A stretch of DNA of 64,000 nt from Collinsella sp. (GCA_029264355.1 JARIBW010000028.1:62001-126000), one strand, 5' to 3'; positions 1 through 9,626 are shown, counted from the stretch's first letter. The notes: generated by a model not told the origin, from the letters alone. Numbers and translations: made by a program.

Positions 1-620
1 TCGCACGCGTCGGCGACCTCGGCAGGATCGCAACGGTCGGCCTTGGTGAGCACCACGACGGGGTCGGCCCCGCAGTCGCGCGCGAGCACGAGGGAGCGGG
101 CCACGCGGTCGCGCATGAGCGGCAGGGTATCGCGCTCGGCCCCGAGCGGCTGCACGATGAAGATCACGTCGATATTCGCGGCGAGCACCTGACGTTCCCC
201 ACGGTTCTTCCCGCGCCAGCGCTCAAAACTCGTCCGACGGGGCAGGACGCGCAAGATCACGCCCATGTCGTGACCGGGGGTCACACGGACCGCCACGACG
301 TCGCCCACGCTCGGCAGCATGCCGTCCACGCCGGCGGAGGAGGCGACCTCGGCGGCGGCGCGCTTGGAGCGCTTGCCGCGTTTACCCGGCTTGCCCTTGG
401 CGAAGTCGACCGCGTGCTCCGCCCGGAGCATCCCGCCGCATCGTGTGGCGATCATCGGAAAGCCGCGGTCCAAACGCACGACGGCACCCAGCTCGATCTC
501 TTCGAGGGGAATGTCGAGCGCCCCCGCGAGCTCGGAGCGGGCCATTTCAAACGCAGAGACCTGCGCGTCATCGACGCGCAGGTCCCCAAAGCCCGGAATG
601 TGATCCAAGACGTCGGACAC
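1..620 (-). CDS. rsgA: RsgA-type ribosome small-subunit GTPase, N-terminal part (cut by window edge)
   Basis: The gene runs off the left end, so only about 206 N-terminal codons are visible. Translation from the GTG at 618-620 gives an N-terminal OB-like region, then RRTSFERWRGKNRGERQ, ANIDVIFIVQPLG and PVVVLTKADRCD. The last is the NKxD-like G4 box, which precedes G1 in this circularly permuted GTPase family. Known members (RsgA/YjeQ) bind the 30S subunit late in assembly and test the decoding centre. The GTG lies only two bases after the TAA of the upstream P-type ATPase gene, so translation is probably coupled. The P-loop and zinc-binding C-terminus lie outside the window, so the call rests on the N-terminal half. 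Confidence 0.8.
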   Translation of the reverse strand, partial: MSDVLDHIPGFGDLRVDDAQVSAFEMARSELAGALDIPLEEIELGAVVRLDRGFPMIATRCGGMLRAEHAVDFAKGKPGKRGKRSKRAAAEVASSAGVDGMLPSVGDVVAVRVTPGHDMGVILRVLPRRTSFERWRGKNRGERQVLAANIDVIFIVQPLGAERDTLPLMRDRVARSLVLARDCGADPVVVLTKADRCDPAEVADAC

Positions 621-622
621 GC

Positions 623-3301
623 TTAGTCCTGGTTCTTCTCGACGCGGCGCATGACGGCCTTGTAGATCTCCATCAGCGGGATGATCAGGAAGGCAAGGCC
701 GAGGGCCGTGAACAGGGCGATCGGGTCGAGGGTCATGAACCCGAAGACCTCGGCGAGGAAATCGACCTCGACCGGCACGACCGTCAGGACGATGGCCAGG
801 GCGGCGGCGCCCCACAGCCACTTGTTCTGCGTCTTCATGGAGAAGATGGAGGCGCGGCGGCTGCGCATGTTGAAGGAGTGGAAGATCTCGACCATGGACA
901 GGGTGATGAAGGCCATGGTGACGCCCTCGGGGTCGGCGATGCCGTCGGTGAGCATGGACAGCTCGACGGCGCCGTTGTGGAAGTACATGCCGGCGAAGAA
1001 GGACGCGAGGACCAGGATGGTGATGACGGCGCCCTGGAAGGCGATGTCGACGCCCATGCCGCCGGCGAAGACGCCGTCGGAGGCCTTGCGCGGCTTGCGC
1101 TTCATGACGTCGCCCTCGGCCTCCTCCATACCGAGCGCGAGCGCGGGCAGGGAGTCGGTGATGAGGTTGATCCACAGCAGCTGGACCGGCTGGAAGATGG
1201 TGAAGCCGATCAGCGTCGCCACGAAGACCGAGAGGACCTCGGCGATGTTGGCGGACAGCAGGAACTGGATGACCTTGCGGATGTTGTCGTAGATGCGACG
1301 ACCCTCCTCCACCGCGTTGATGATGGTGGCGAAGTTGTCATCGGCGAGGACCATGTCGGCGACGTTCTTGGTGACGTCGGTGCCGGTGATGCCCATGCCC
1401 ACGCCGATGTCGGCGCGCTTGATGGACGGGGCGTCGTTCACGCCGTCGCCGGTCATGGCGACGATGTTGCCCAGGCTCTTCCAGGCGTCGACGATGCGGG
1501 CCTTGTGCTCGGGCTGGACGCGGGCGTAGACGGAGATCTCGGTCACACGGGTCTTGAAGTCCTCGTCGGAGATCTTATCGAGCTCAGCGCCGGTGATGGC
1601 CTGGGAGGCATCCTCGACGATGCCCAAGTCCTTGGCGATGGCCACGGCGGTGTCGATATGGTCGCCGGTGATCATGACCGGTCGGATGCCGGCCTCCTTG
1701 GCCTCGACGATGGCGGCGGTGACCTCGGGGCGGACCGGGTCGATCATGCCGGACAGGCCGCAGAACACGAGGTCGTGCTCGAGGGCCTCGGGAGAGAAGT
1801 CGGTCGGGGCCTCGGTGTAGGTGCGGCTGGCGAGGGCCAGGACACGCAGGGCCTGGTCGGCCATGGCCTTGTTGGCGGCGAGGATCTGCCCGCGGCGCTC
1901 ATCGGTGAGCTCCACGACGCGCCCGTCGTCGTACACATGCGTGCACAGGCCGACGACGACGTCGGGGGCACCCTTGGTGAACTGCTCGAAACCGCCTTCG
2001 GGGGCCTCGACCACGACCGACATCATCTTGCGGCCGGAGTCGAACGGGGCCTCGCCGATGCGCGGGCGCTCGGAGGAGAGGTCGGTCATGCCGGCCTTGG
2101 CGGCGTCGTTGACGAGGGCGCACTCGGTGGGCTCGCCCACGGCCTCGCCCTTCTCGGCGTCGTACTTGGCGTCGGAGCACAGGGCCATGCCCGCGAGGAA
2201 CTTGTCCTCGTCGGCGGCGAGCTCGTGCTTGACGACGGTCATCTTGTTCTGCGTGAGGGTGCCGGTCTTGTCGGAGCAGATGATCTGGGTGCAGCCGAGG
2301 GTCTCGACGGCGGTCATCTTGCGGATGATGGCCTGACGACGGGACATCTTGGTGACGCCCATGGAGAGGACGATGGTCACGACCGCGACCAGGCCCTCGG
2401 GAATCGCGGCGACGGCCAGGGACACGGCGACCATGAAGGTGTCGAGCATCATGGCGGGGTTGGAGCCGAGCTCGCCGAAGTGGCGCACGATGTCCACGGC
2501 GAAGATGACCACGCAGATGGCGAGGACGAGCTTGGTCAGGACGCCGGAGAGCTCGTTGAGCTTCATCTGAAGCGGGGTGAGCTCCTTCTTGGCGGACGCG
2601 AGCGCGGAGGCGATCTTGCCCATCTCGGTGTTCATCCCGGTTCCCACGACGACGGCACGGCCGCGGCCGTACACGACGGTGGAGCCCATGTAGCACATGT
2701 TCTTGCGGTCGCCCAGCGGCACGTCGTCGGCGCCATCGGCGAGCGCGATCCCGTCGACGTGCTTCTCGACCGGGACGGACTCGCCGGTGAGGGCAGCCTC
2801 CTCGATCTTCATCGAGGCGCTCTCGAGCACGCGGCAATCCGCGGGCACGGAATCGCCCGCCTCGAGCAGGACGACATCGCCGGGGACGAGCTCGGAGCTG
2901 GCCATGTGGACCATCTTGCCGTCGCGGACGACCTTGGACTGGGCCGCGGACATCTCCTGCAGGGCCTCGAGGGCCTGCTCGGACTTGGCCTCCTGGACCA
3001 CGCCGAGGACGGAGTTCAAGATGACGACGGACAAGATGATGGCGGCGTCTGCCCACTCGGGCTCGCCTTGGATGAAGCCGGTGATGACGGAGATGGCCGC
3101 CGCGACGAGCAGCATGATGACCATCGGGTCGGCCATCTGCTCGAAGAAGCGCTTCCACATGGGAGTCTTCTCTTCCTCATCAAGCTTGTTGGGACCCACG
3201 TCCGCCAGGCGCTTCTGCGCCTCCGCGACCGTCAGGCCCTGAGCGGCGCTCGTGGACTGCTCCTCGAGAACCTCCTCGGCCGAAGCCAAGTATTCTTTCA
3301 A
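623..3301 (-). CDS. P-type Ca2+-transporting ATPase (PMR1/SERCA-like, P2A)
   Basis: Predicted cation-translocating P-type ATPase of 892 residues, the usual length for bacterial P2A pumps. It has an N-terminal cation-ATPase domain, the actuator motif LTGESVPVEK, the M4 motif AAIPEGLVAVV, the phosphorylation motif CSDKTGTLTQNKMT, and the hinge motif TGDGVNDAPSIKRADIG, followed by C-terminal membrane helices. The PEGL motif in M4 fits Ca2+ (or Mn2+) export. I place the start at the TTG at 3299-3301, because GGGAGGGG sits five bases upstream; the open frame extends 19 codons further without a ribosome-binding site. A minus-strand -10-like hexamer TATAAT lies at 3373-3378. It is followed within two bases by rsgA. 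The exact ion specificity cannot be settled from sequence. Confidence 0.9.
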   Translation of the reverse strand: MKEYLASAEEVLEEQSTSAAQGLTVAEAQKRLADVGPNKLDEEEKTPMWKRFFEQMADPMVIMLLVAAAISVITGFIQGEPEWADAAIILSVVILNSVLGVVQEAKSEQALEALQEMSAAQSKVVRDGKMVHMASSELVPGDVVLLEAGDSVPADCRVLESASMKIEEAALTGESVPVEKHVDGIALADGADDVPLGDRKNMCYMGSTVVYGRGRAVVVGTGMNTEMGKIASALASAKKELTPLQMKLNELSGVLTKLVLAICVVIFAVDIVRHFGELGSNPAMMLDTFMVAVSLAVAAIPEGLVAVVTIVLSMGVTKMSRRQAIIRKMTAVETLGCTQIICSDKTGTLTQNKMTVVKHELAADEDKFLAGMALCSDAKYDAEKGEAVGEPTECALVNDAAKAGMTDLSSERPRIGEAPFDSGRKMMSVVVEAPEGGFEQFTKGAPDVVVGLCTHVYDDGRVVELTDERRGQILAANKAMADQALRVLALASRTYTEAPTDFSPEALEHDLVFCGLSGMIDPVRPEVTAAIVEAKEAGIRPVMITGDHIDTAVAIAKDLGIVEDASQAITGAELDKISDEDFKTRVTEISVYARVQPEHKARIVDAWKSLGNIVAMTGDGVNDAPSIKRADIGVGMGITGTDVTKNVADMVLADDNFATIINAVEEGRRIYDNIRKVIQFLLSANIAEVLSVFVATLIGFTIFQPVQLLWINLITDSLPALALGMEEAEGDVMKRKPRKASDGVFAGGMGVDIAFQGAVITILVLASFFAGMYFHNGAVELSMLTDGIADPEGVTMAFITLSMVEIFHSFNMRSRRASIFSMKTQNKWLWGAAALAIVLTVVPVEVDFLAEVFGFMTLDPIALFTALGLAFLIIPLMEIYKAVMRRVEKNQD

Positions 3302-3631
3302 TCTGACCCCTCCCGGAGTATGCCAAGCGGGACGCAGGCGCACCGCGCCCCAATCCAACAGTCTGACACCCGATTATAATTCCCGGAACCTGGGCAAGGG
3401 CTTGTCAATGGTCGATATGGTACCCAAGCCGCGGCGCGCCGCGATCGTGAAACGCGCGATTCGGCGCAATGCACACATACCGAAACGATAGGGTGCACAC
3501 GAGGCAAGCCCATTGTGAATTGAATCGGCGCACGGTCGATTCACGGCGATAAACGGCTTCGGTTTTTCTATAATGACTCGTGCAACGTATTCGCCCAAGA
3601 CGCATATCACCGACATCAGATGGAGGTCTGA
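3302..3631. promoter_or_regulatory. Divergent promoter region between the Ca-ATPase gene and pyk
   Basis: There is no gene in this 330-bp interval. Perfect -10-like hexamers TATAAT occur on the plus strand at 3375-3380 and 3569-3574, and on the minus strand at 3373-3378. The 3569 site lies 57 bases before the pyk start and is the likely pyk -10; I see no good -35 at 17 bp. The minus-strand site is the likely ATPase -10; a TTGACA lies upstream of it, but at an unfavourable 24-bp distance. A clear SD (GGAGG) precedes pyk. Confidence 0.5.
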
Positions 3632-5101
3632 ATGCAGCAGAAACTGAAGCGCACCAAGATCGTTTGTACCATGGGCCCTGCCTGTGACGACGATGAGACT
3701 ATCTGCGAAATGCTGAAGGCGGGCATGAACGTCGCCCGCTTCAACTTCTCCCATGGCTCCTATGAGGAGCACCAGGGTCGCATCGAGCGCGTGCGCCGCT
3801 GCGCCGCCAAGGTCGGCAAGCCCGTCGGCATCCTGCTCGACACCAAGGGCCCCGAGGTCCGCACCGGCCTGCTCGAGGGCCACGCCAAGGTCGAGGTCCA
3901 CGCCGGCGACAAGATCACCGTCACCGCCCAGCCCACCAGGGAGGACTGGCTCGGCAACGCCTCTCACATCTCCCTCGACTATGAGAAGCTGCCCTCCGAG
4001 GCCGAGAAGGGCTCCATCATCCTGATCGACGACGGCCTGGTCGGCCTCGAGGTCGAGTCCATCGACGGACAGGACATGCACTGCGTCGTCCTCAACAACG
4101 GCCTCATCGGCGAGCGCAAGGGCGTGAACATCCCCAACGTCGACATCTCCCTGCCCGCCGTCACCGAGCGCGACCGTCAGGACATCCTGTTCGGCCTCAC
4201 CCAGAACATCGACTACATCGCGGCCTCCTTCATCCGCAACGGCAAGGCCGTCGAGGACATCCGCACCCTGTGCCTCGAGAACGGCGGCGAGCACGTGACG
4301 ATCTTCCCGAAGATCGAGTGCGGCCTGGCCGTCGAGAAGTTCGATGAGATCCTCGAGGCCTCCGACGGCATCATGGTCGCCCGCGGCGACCTGGGCATCG
4401 AGATCCCGGCTCAGCTCGTGCCCCATATCCAGAAGGAGATCATCGCCAAGTGCAACGCGGCCTACAAGCCCGTCATCACCGCCACGCAGATGCTCGACTC
4501 CATGCAGCACAACCCGCGCCCCACGCGCGCCGAGGTCACCGACGTCGCCAACGCCATCCTCGATGGCACCGACGCCGTGATGCTCTCCGGTGAGACCGCC
4601 GCCGGCCAGTATCCGGTCGAGGCCGTCCAGATGCAGGCATCCATCGCCATCGAGACCGAGAAGCACATGGCGGCCCATGCCGCGCTCACCATGCCCGAGG
4701 GCGCTTCCGGCACCCGCATCGTCAACAACGTCGTGGGCATGTCCGCCGTCCAGATGGCCACGGCCGTGGGCGCCAAGTGCATCACCGTGCCCACCACCAC
4801 CGGTCGCACCGCGCGCCTGATCTCCCACTTCCGCCCGAACATGCCCATCCTGGCTTTCTCCCGCCACGACTGGGCCGTCCAGCAGATGATCATGTACTGG
4901 GGCGTCATCCCGCGCCAGGTCGAGATCACCCAGGGCACCGTCAACGGCACCATCGTCAAGGCCGTCGAGGCCGCCAAGGAGCTCGGCTTCGTCGAGAAGG
5001 GCGACCTCACCGTCGCCACCGCCGGCGACGCCCGCCTCTCCGTCCAGCTCGAGGGCAAGGTCTCCTCGACCAACCTCGCCTACGTGGCTCAGGTCCGCTA
5101 A
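3632..5101 (+). CDS. pyk: Pyruvate kinase
   Basis: Converts phosphoenolpyruvate and ADP to pyruvate and ATP in the last step of glycolysis, in the cytoplasm. The 489 residues match bacterial pyruvate kinases. Visible family motifs are KRTKIVCTMGPA near the N-terminus, the substrate region FPKIECG followed by DGIMVARGDLGIEIP, and ATQMLDSM then PTRAEVTDVANAILDGTDA. The C-terminal effector domain is present. The ATG is preceded by GGAGG at a normal distance. The gene is transcribed alone: its own promoter region lies upstream and a strong intrinsic terminator begins about 30 bases after the stop. In this window its product feeds the pyruvate formate-lyase at 32-36 kb. Confidence 0.97.
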   Translation: MQQKLKRTKIVCTMGPACDDDETICEMLKAGMNVARFNFSHGSYEEHQGRIERVRRCAAKVGKPVGILLDTKGPEVRTGLLEGHAKVEVHAGDKITVTAQPTREDWLGNASHISLDYEKLPSEAEKGSIILIDDGLVGLEVESIDGQDMHCVVLNNGLIGERKGVNIPNVDISLPAVTERDRQDILFGLTQNIDYIAASFIRNGKAVEDIRTLCLENGGEHVTIFPKIECGLAVEKFDEILEASDGIMVARGDLGIEIPAQLVPHIQKEIIAKCNAAYKPVITATQMLDSMQHNPRPTRAEVTDVANAILDGTDAVMLSGETAAGQYPVEAVQMQASIAIETEKHMAAHAALTMPEGASGTRIVNNVVGMSAVQMATAVGAKCITVPTTTGRTARLISHFRPNMPILAFSRHDWAVQQMIMYWGVIPRQVEITQGTVNGTIVKAVEAAKELGFVEKGDLTVATAGDARLSVQLEGKVSSTNLAYVAQVR

Positions 5102-5131
5102 GGCGGGATACGGAGCGCATATCGCCTCATC

Positions 5132-5163
5132 GGGGCACCGGGTCGACCCGGTGCCCCTTTTTT
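5132..5163 (+). terminator. Rho-independent terminator of pyk
   Basis: A perfect 26-base palindrome starts GGGGCACCGGGTC and is followed directly by six T residues at 5158-5163. It sits 30 bases after the pyk stop. Confidence 0.95.
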
Positions 5164-5214
5164 CATCGGAGGCTCGGTCTCGGCCCATCGGGGCGCCGCC
5201 GTTCCCATCGACCG

Positions 5215-5243
5215 TTGACACGATCGGCGGTTGGGGCAAAAAT
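5215..5243 (+). promoter_or_regulatory. Possible promoter for the DUF389 gene
   Basis: Consensus -35 TTGACA at 5215-5220 is followed after 17 bases by the weak -10 AAAAAT at 5238-5243. If it is used, transcription starts after the ATG at 5242, which would favour the in-frame TTG at 5296 as translation start. Confidence 0.4.
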
Positions 5244-6435
5244 GCCGAGATGGCAAGGGCTTGACGCCCCGCAAGACGACGTTGGGCAGGATGACTTGGC
5301 AGAACGCGACGAGAATCTACGGAAGTACATCGACCGGCACAAGCGCCGTCATGGACATCGGGGCATCATCGAGCGCTGGACGTTCGCGATGCATCGCCTC
5401 CTCCGCCGCATATTCAACATCCGAGAAGGTCGCGCCCCCTACCATGTGATCAGGAAGCGCTTCGTCAACGGCGCGCGCCTGAACGGCACGCATCTGTGCA
5501 TCCTCGTGATCGCCATGGTGATCGCCTGCGTGGGCCTCGACACCGATTCCGATATCGCCATCGTCGGCGCCATGCTCATCTGCCCGATCATGGGATCCGT
5601 GCTCGCGATCGCATACGGTATGGCGACCGTCGACCGTGCGCTCATCCGCGATGCCGCGGGGGGCCTCGTCTTGCAGATGGCCTTTTGCCTCGTCACCTCG
5701 ACGCTCTATTTTCACCTCTCCCCCGTCGCAGGCATGACGAGGGCCCTGGCCGACAATTCCAACCCAACCGTATGGGACCTGCTGCTCGCGCTCGTGGGCG
5801 GCTTCGCGGGCGGTCTGGGCAACTCGCGCGATCAAGAACCGGCCACCGTCATCTCCGGCGTGGCGGTCGCCACATCCCTCATGCCGCCGCTGTGCGCCGC
5901 GGGCTACGGCATCGCCGCGGTCGACGGGCGCCTGTTCCTCTCCGCCCTCTACGAATTCGGCATCAACGTCGTGTTCATCGCGCTCTCGGCGCAAGTCGTG
6001 CTCCTGCTGCTGGGCGTCCCGCTCAAACGCGACCTCAACGCCGACGGTGTGGTCACCGCCGACGAGGAGGAGAGCATGCGGGCCCTCTCCCGCGCCCTGC
6101 GCTGGCGCATCCTGCTGGGGACGACCCTGTTTTCCATCCCCTGCCTGGTGCTCACCGCGAACTTCATCCGCGAGTCGGACGCACCCGCGCCGGCCGCGTA
6201 CGGCGCCACCGAGACGGCGCGCGAACTCGCCGTCGTATGCCCGGGATTTGAGGAATACACCGTGGGCACCGAGACCTCCGTCGCGACCGGTGAAGCTCAG
6301 GGGCGCGACGAGCTCGTCGCCCACGTCTCAACGGGGTCCGAGCTCGATGAGCACGAGCGCGAGCTCGCCGAGGAGCTCATCCGCATCGATGTTCCCGACC
6401 TCGATCGCGTCGAGTTCTCAGTCACCGCTCCCTAG
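5242..6435 (+). CDS. DUF389-family integral membrane protein
   Basis: Membrane protein with a short charged, helical N-terminus, then the characteristic DUF389 block starting NGARLNGTHL and continuing through SDIAIVGAMLICPIMG and VGGFAGGLGNSRDQEP. There are roughly five or six hydrophobic segments and a soluble C-terminal tail of about 90 residues. The function of the family is unknown. The start is uncertain. The ATG at 5242 has no clear SD and overlaps a possible -10, whereas the in-frame TTG at 5296 has AGGA just upstream and would give a protein 18 residues shorter. It is transcribed toward the amidotransferase gene; only a 12-base palindrome (6439-6450) separates the two convergent stops. 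Confidence 0.8.
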   Translation: MPRWQGLDAPQDDVGQDDLAERDENLRKYIDRHKRRHGHRGIIERWTFAMHRLLRRIFNIREGRAPYHVIRKRFVNGARLNGTHLCILVIAMVIACVGLDTDSDIAIVGAMLICPIMGSVLAIAYGMATVDRALIRDAAGGLVLQMAFCLVTSTLYFHLSPVAGMTRALADNSNPTVWDLLLALVGGFAGGLGNSRDQEPATVISGVAVATSLMPPLCAAGYGIAAVDGRLFLSALYEFGINVVFIALSAQVVLLLLGVPLKRDLNADGVVTADEEESMRALSRALRWRILLGTTLFSIPCLVLTANFIRESDAPAPAAYGATETARELAVVCPGFEEYTVGTETSVATGEAQGRDELVAHVSTGSELDEHERELAEELIRIDVPDLDRVEFSVTAP

Positions 6436-6450
6436 CGCGCGAGATCTCGC

Positions 6451-7206
6451 TCAGCGCGCCGCGTCGACGAACGCGCGCCACAGCTTGAAATCGGTCTCGA
6501 TCATCTCCCAGGTGTACTCCGGATGCCATTGCACGCCCATGCAGAACCGCTCACCCTCGACCTCGATCGCCTCGGGGACGCCATCGGTCGCCACGGCTAC
6601 GAGGCGGACGCGCTCCCCGAGTTTGTCGACGCAGCAATGATGGCTCGAGTTCACCTGCACCTCACCGGGCCAATCGAGGATGCGCGCGAGCAGCGAACCG
6701 TCCTCGACCGCGATGGGGTGCGCCGGGTCGTGCAGGATCGGCAGGTGACGCCAGTGCACCTTGCCCTCGGGCACGGGCAGGCTCGGAACATCCATGCACA
6801 AAGTGCCGCCGAGCGCCACGTTCAAGATCTGCATGCCGCGGCACGTTGCGAACAGGGGCTTGTGCGCGGCCAGCGCCGCGCGGATGAGACGCAACTCGAA
6901 GGCGTCGCGCTCATGGCAGAGCAGCCGTTCATCATAGGGCCCCTCATCGCCCCACAGCGCCGGGTCGACATCGTGACCGCCGGGTATGGCAACGCCGTCG
7001 GCCATCTCGACATAGCGGTCGATGACGTCTTGATCCTCGGTGAGCGCCATGATGAGCGGCAGTCCGCCCGCGGCCAGGATCGCATCGAGGAACACCGTGG
7101 CGCCCGTCTCCTCGGGAGCCAGGCGCTCGGGCATCTGCAGGCAGGGCTTGGGCTGCTCCAATCTCGGTGCGATCAGGATTATCGGTCGATTGTCCGCTCC
7201 GGTCAT
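6451..7206 (-). CDS. Gamma-glutamyl-gamma-aminobutyrate hydrolase-like peptidase C26
   Basis: Class-I glutamine-amidotransferase fold of 251 residues. The nucleophile Cys lies in FATCRGMQILNVALGG and the His-Glu pair in GVQWHPEYTWE; IPGGHDVDPALWG is typical of the C26 / PuuD family. Known relatives cleave gamma-glutamyl amides, for example gamma-glutamyl-GABA in putrescine catabolism. The ATG at 7204-7206 is one base past the stop of the ABC ATPase gene, so it is the last gene of the amino-acid transporter operon. This suggests that it processes an imported gamma-glutamyl compound or glutamine-like substrate; that substrate is an inference. No other putrescine-pathway (puu) gene is nearby. 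Confidence 0.85.
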   Translation of the reverse strand: MTGADNRPIILIAPRLEQPKPCLQMPERLAPEETGATVFLDAILAAGGLPLIMALTEDQDVIDRYVEMADGVAIPGGHDVDPALWGDEGPYDERLLCHERDAFELRLIRAALAAHKPLFATCRGMQILNVALGGTLCMDVPSLPVPEGKVHWRHLPILHDPAHPIAVEDGSLLARILDWPGEVQVNSSHHCCVDKLGERVRLVAVATDGVPEAIEVEGERFCMGVQWHPEYTWEMIETDFKLWRAFVDAAR

Positions 7207-7207
7207 G

Positions 7208-7969
7208 CTAGTGCCCCTTAATCGAGTCGAGGAAGTCGCGGGCGCGCTGAGATTGCGGATGATCGAAGAAGGCGTCGGGCGCCCCCTCCTCCACAATCGC
7301 GCCATCGGCCATGAAGACGACGCGATCGGCCACGCGACGGGCGAAATTCATCTCGTGCGTCACCACGATCATCGTCATGCCCTGGCGGGCGAGGTCGACC
7401 ATGACATCGAGCACCTCGTTGATCATCTCGGGGTCGAGCGCAGAGGTGGGCTCGTCGAAGAGCATGGCCTTGGGATGCATGGCCAACGAACGGGCGATGG
7501 CGACGCGCTGCTGTTGGCCGCCGGACAGCTGGGCCGGCACCTTGTTCGCCTGAGACGCCACGCCCACGCGGTCGAGCAGCTCCATCGCCCGTCGCTCGGC
7601 CTCCGCCTTGGGCAAGCCGAGCACCTCGATGGGACCGAGCGTGACGTTTTGCAAAATGCTCATATGAGCGAACAGGTTGAAGCTCTGGAACACCATGCCG
7701 AGCTCCGCGCGCATGGCGGCGAGCTCGCGGCCCTCCTCGGGCAGAGGGTCGCCCTCGATGAGGATCTCCCCCGAGTCGATGGTCTCCAAGCGGTTGATGG
7801 CGCGGCACAGCGTCGATTTGCCCGATCCCGAGGGCCCGATCACCACGACGACCTCCCCCTTGCCGACGGACAGGCTCACGTCCTTGAGCACATGCAGGTC
7901 GCCGAAATGCTTGTCAACATGGCGGAGCTCGATGATGGGGGCCATGGAGGTTTCTGACTGGGTAGGCAT
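7208..7969 (-). CDS. Polar amino-acid ABC transporter, ATP-binding protein
   Basis: Cytoplasmic ATPase of 253 residues, similar to GlnQ/ArtP. It shows Walker [16 protein letters not shown], the signature [17 protein letters not shown], Walker [16 protein letters not shown] and the switch His in VVTHEMNFA. It would energise uptake through the two permeases encoded just upstream. The ATG at 7967-7969 has only a weak SD (GGA); a second Met eight codons in has none. It lies between the permease gene and the C26 hydrolase gene in the same operon. Confidence 0.93.
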   Translation of the reverse strand: MPTQSETSMAPIIELRHVDKHFGDLHVLKDVSLSVGKGEVVVVIGPSGSGKSTLCRAINRLETIDSGEILIEGDPLPEEGRELAAMRAELGMVFQSFNLFAHMSILQNVTLGPIEVLGLPKAEAERRAMELLDRVGVASQANKVPAQLSGGQQQRVAIARSLAMHPKAMLFDEPTSALDPEMINEVLDVMVDLARQGMTMIVVTHEMNFARRVADRVVFMADGAIVEEGAPDAFFDHPQSQRARDFLDSIKGH

Positions 7970-8028
7970 ATCGAATCCGTTCTCACGAGGGCTTGATCAA
8001 CGGTGCGTCCGCGGCGGGCGCGCGGGGA

Positions 8029-8889
8029 CTAGGCGGGATTGGTGCTATAGCGGCTCACCACGCGGGTGCCGCTGCGCCGGGCGACGTAGACGGAGAGCTG
8101 GTTAATGGCGTAGTTCAGCAAGATGTATATCACCGCCACGACCAGGTAGGTGCTCACCAGGGCGTCGTAGTTGGTAATCAGCACGCGGGCGTTCTGCAGC
8201 ATGTCCGGATAGCTCACCACATACGCGACCGTCGTGTCCTTCACCACGACCACGAGCTGGGAGATGAGCGAGGGGATCACGTACCTGATCGCCTGGGGCA
8301 GCACGATTTTGAGCTTCACGCGAAACGGGCTCATGCCGAGCGCCAACGCCGCCTCGGTCTGCCCCCGGGGAACGGCGTTCACACCCGCGCGGAACACCTC
8401 GGCGAGCACGCCCGACGCCGCAAGCGCGACCGGCAAGGTGAGCATCCAAAACGACGACATCCTGATGCCGTACTGGGGCACCACCAGGAAGAAGAAGTAG
8501 ATCAGCAGCAGGCTCGGCACGCCGCGGAAGAAATCGGTCACGACGCGGCAGATCGCCTCGAGCAGGCGGATGCCGCTCGTGCGTCCGAGCATGAGGGCGA
8601 GACCCAAGACCAACGCGATGCCGCCGGCGGTGAGCGCCACCGCAAGGGTGCCGCGCAAGCCCGCAAGCAGGTACCTCCACGTGCTCAACTGCGTGAAGAA
8701 CATCCAGTACCGAGGGTTCAGCTGGCCGGTCGCCCAGAATTGATACACCGCGAACCCCAGCAGCAGCGCAACCAAGACGGCCGTGACGGCCGTTCCCACG
8801 CGGATTTTCGCGCGGGTCTTGGGACCGGGCGCCTCATACAGGGCATCACGGATACTCACGGGACGCGAGTTGGAAGCCATGGCGCTCAT
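8029..8889 (-). CDS. Polar amino-acid ABC transporter, permease (His/Glu/Gln/Arg family)
   Basis: Inner-membrane permease of 286 residues with a cytoplasmic N-terminus of about 30 residues and around five membrane helices. The EAA-like loop is present in EVFRAGVNAVPRGQTEAALALGM, where the permease contacts the ATPase. Its ATG overlaps the TGA of the preceding permease gene by four bases (ATGA, 8886-8889), a sign of translational coupling. The two permeases probably form a heterodimeric channel. Confidence 0.92.
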   Translation of the reverse strand: MSAMASNSRPVSIRDALYEAPGPKTRAKIRVGTAVTAVLVALLLGFAVYQFWATGQLNPRYWMFFTQLSTWRYLLAGLRGTLAVALTAGGIALVLGLALMLGRTSGIRLLEAICRVVTDFFRGVPSLLLIYFFFLVVPQYGIRMSSFWMLTLPVALAASGVLAEVFRAGVNAVPRGQTEAALALGMSPFRVKLKIVLPQAIRYVIPSLISQLVVVVKDTTVAYVVSYPDMLQNARVLITNYDALVSTYLVVAVIYILLNYAINQLSVYVARRSGTRVVSRYSTNPA

Positions 8890-9545
8890 CGGACGATCCT
8901 CACCTTCCGGTCGATTCGATTGCCCACGAACGCGATGACCACCGCGGTGAGCGCGTAGCCGGCGGCCGAGACGGCAAAGGCCAGGATGCCGCCGGTCGCA
9001 CGCGTGTTGATATAGGAAACCACGCCGGTGAGCTCAAGGGGGTCGAGCGGGACCTGCGAGCCGATCGAGGTGGTGAGCAGCACGGCGATGAGCAGGTTCG
9101 TCATGGGCAGCACCGTGGTGCGGAGGGCCTGCGGGATCACGATCCGACGGAGCATCTGCCCAAACGAAAGGCCCAGCGACCGCGCGGCCTCGATCTGACC
9201 CACACCGATGGTGTTGATGCCGGTCATGAAGTTCTCGGAGCCGAAGGCGGAGGCCACGAGCACCACCGTGAGGATCACGCACGTGCGATACGGCAGCACC
9301 AGTTTCAAGCTCGGCAGCGCGTATACGATGATGATCAGCAGCGCGACGCCCGGGATATTGCGGAACACCTGAACGTAGCCGTCACCCAGCAGGCGCAACG
9401 GCTTGAATGGAGACACGCGCATCACGGTCACGACGACGGCGAGCGCCATCACGAGCACAAAGCAAAATGCCGTCATCCCCCAGGTGGACAGCAGCGCCTC
9501 CCAATAATTACGCCCATAGGTCGCCATCAGCTCCGACAGCCCCAT
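8886..9545 (-). CDS. Polar amino-acid ABC transporter, permease
   Basis: Second permease of the importer, 219 residues, with about five membrane helices and the ATPase-docking loop in GINTIGVGQIEAARSLGLSF. I choose the ATG at 9543-9545 because AAGGGG lies five bases upstream; an in-frame GTG two codons earlier would be too close to that SD. It overlaps the next permease gene by four bases. Upstream, 163 bases that contain a hairpin separate it from the binding-protein gene. Confidence 0.92.
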   Translation of the reverse strand: MGLSELMATYGRNYWEALLSTWGMTAFCFVLVMALAVVVTVMRVSPFKPLRLLGDGYVQVFRNIPGVALLIIIVYALPSLKLVLPYRTCVILTVVLVASAFGSENFMTGINTIGVGQIEAARSLGLSFGQMLRRIVIPQALRTTVLPMTNLLIAVLLTTSIGSQVPLDPLELTGVVSYINTRATGGILAFAVSAAGYALTAVVIAFVGNRIDRKVRIVR

Positions 9546-9605
9546 GAACACCCCTTCCCCATCTCCGGACTCATCAGTTGCAACGCCGCGAAGGCGCCGG
9601 CCCGC

Positions 9606-9626
9606 CCCTCACGCACCGCGTGAGGG
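9606..9626 (-). other. Hairpin between binding-protein and permease genes
   Basis: A perfect 9-bp stem (CCCTCACGC / GCGTGAGGG) with a 3-base loop lies in the 163-base gap. No T-tract follows it, so it looks like an mRNA-stabilising or partial-attenuation element that favours the binding protein over the permeases. Confidence 0.6.

Noticed and set aside
443-3379. A 978-codon open frame on the plus strand opposite the Ca-ATPase gene
   Set aside because: It is a mirror of the G+C-rich minus-strand coding sequence: the predicted protein is Gly/Asp/His-rich low complexity with no domain, and the minus strand holds a complete P-type ATPase.
3396-3410. TTGACA on the minus strand as -35 for the Ca-ATPase gene
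   Set aside because: Distance to the TATAAT at 3373-3378 is 24 bases, too long for a normal promoter.
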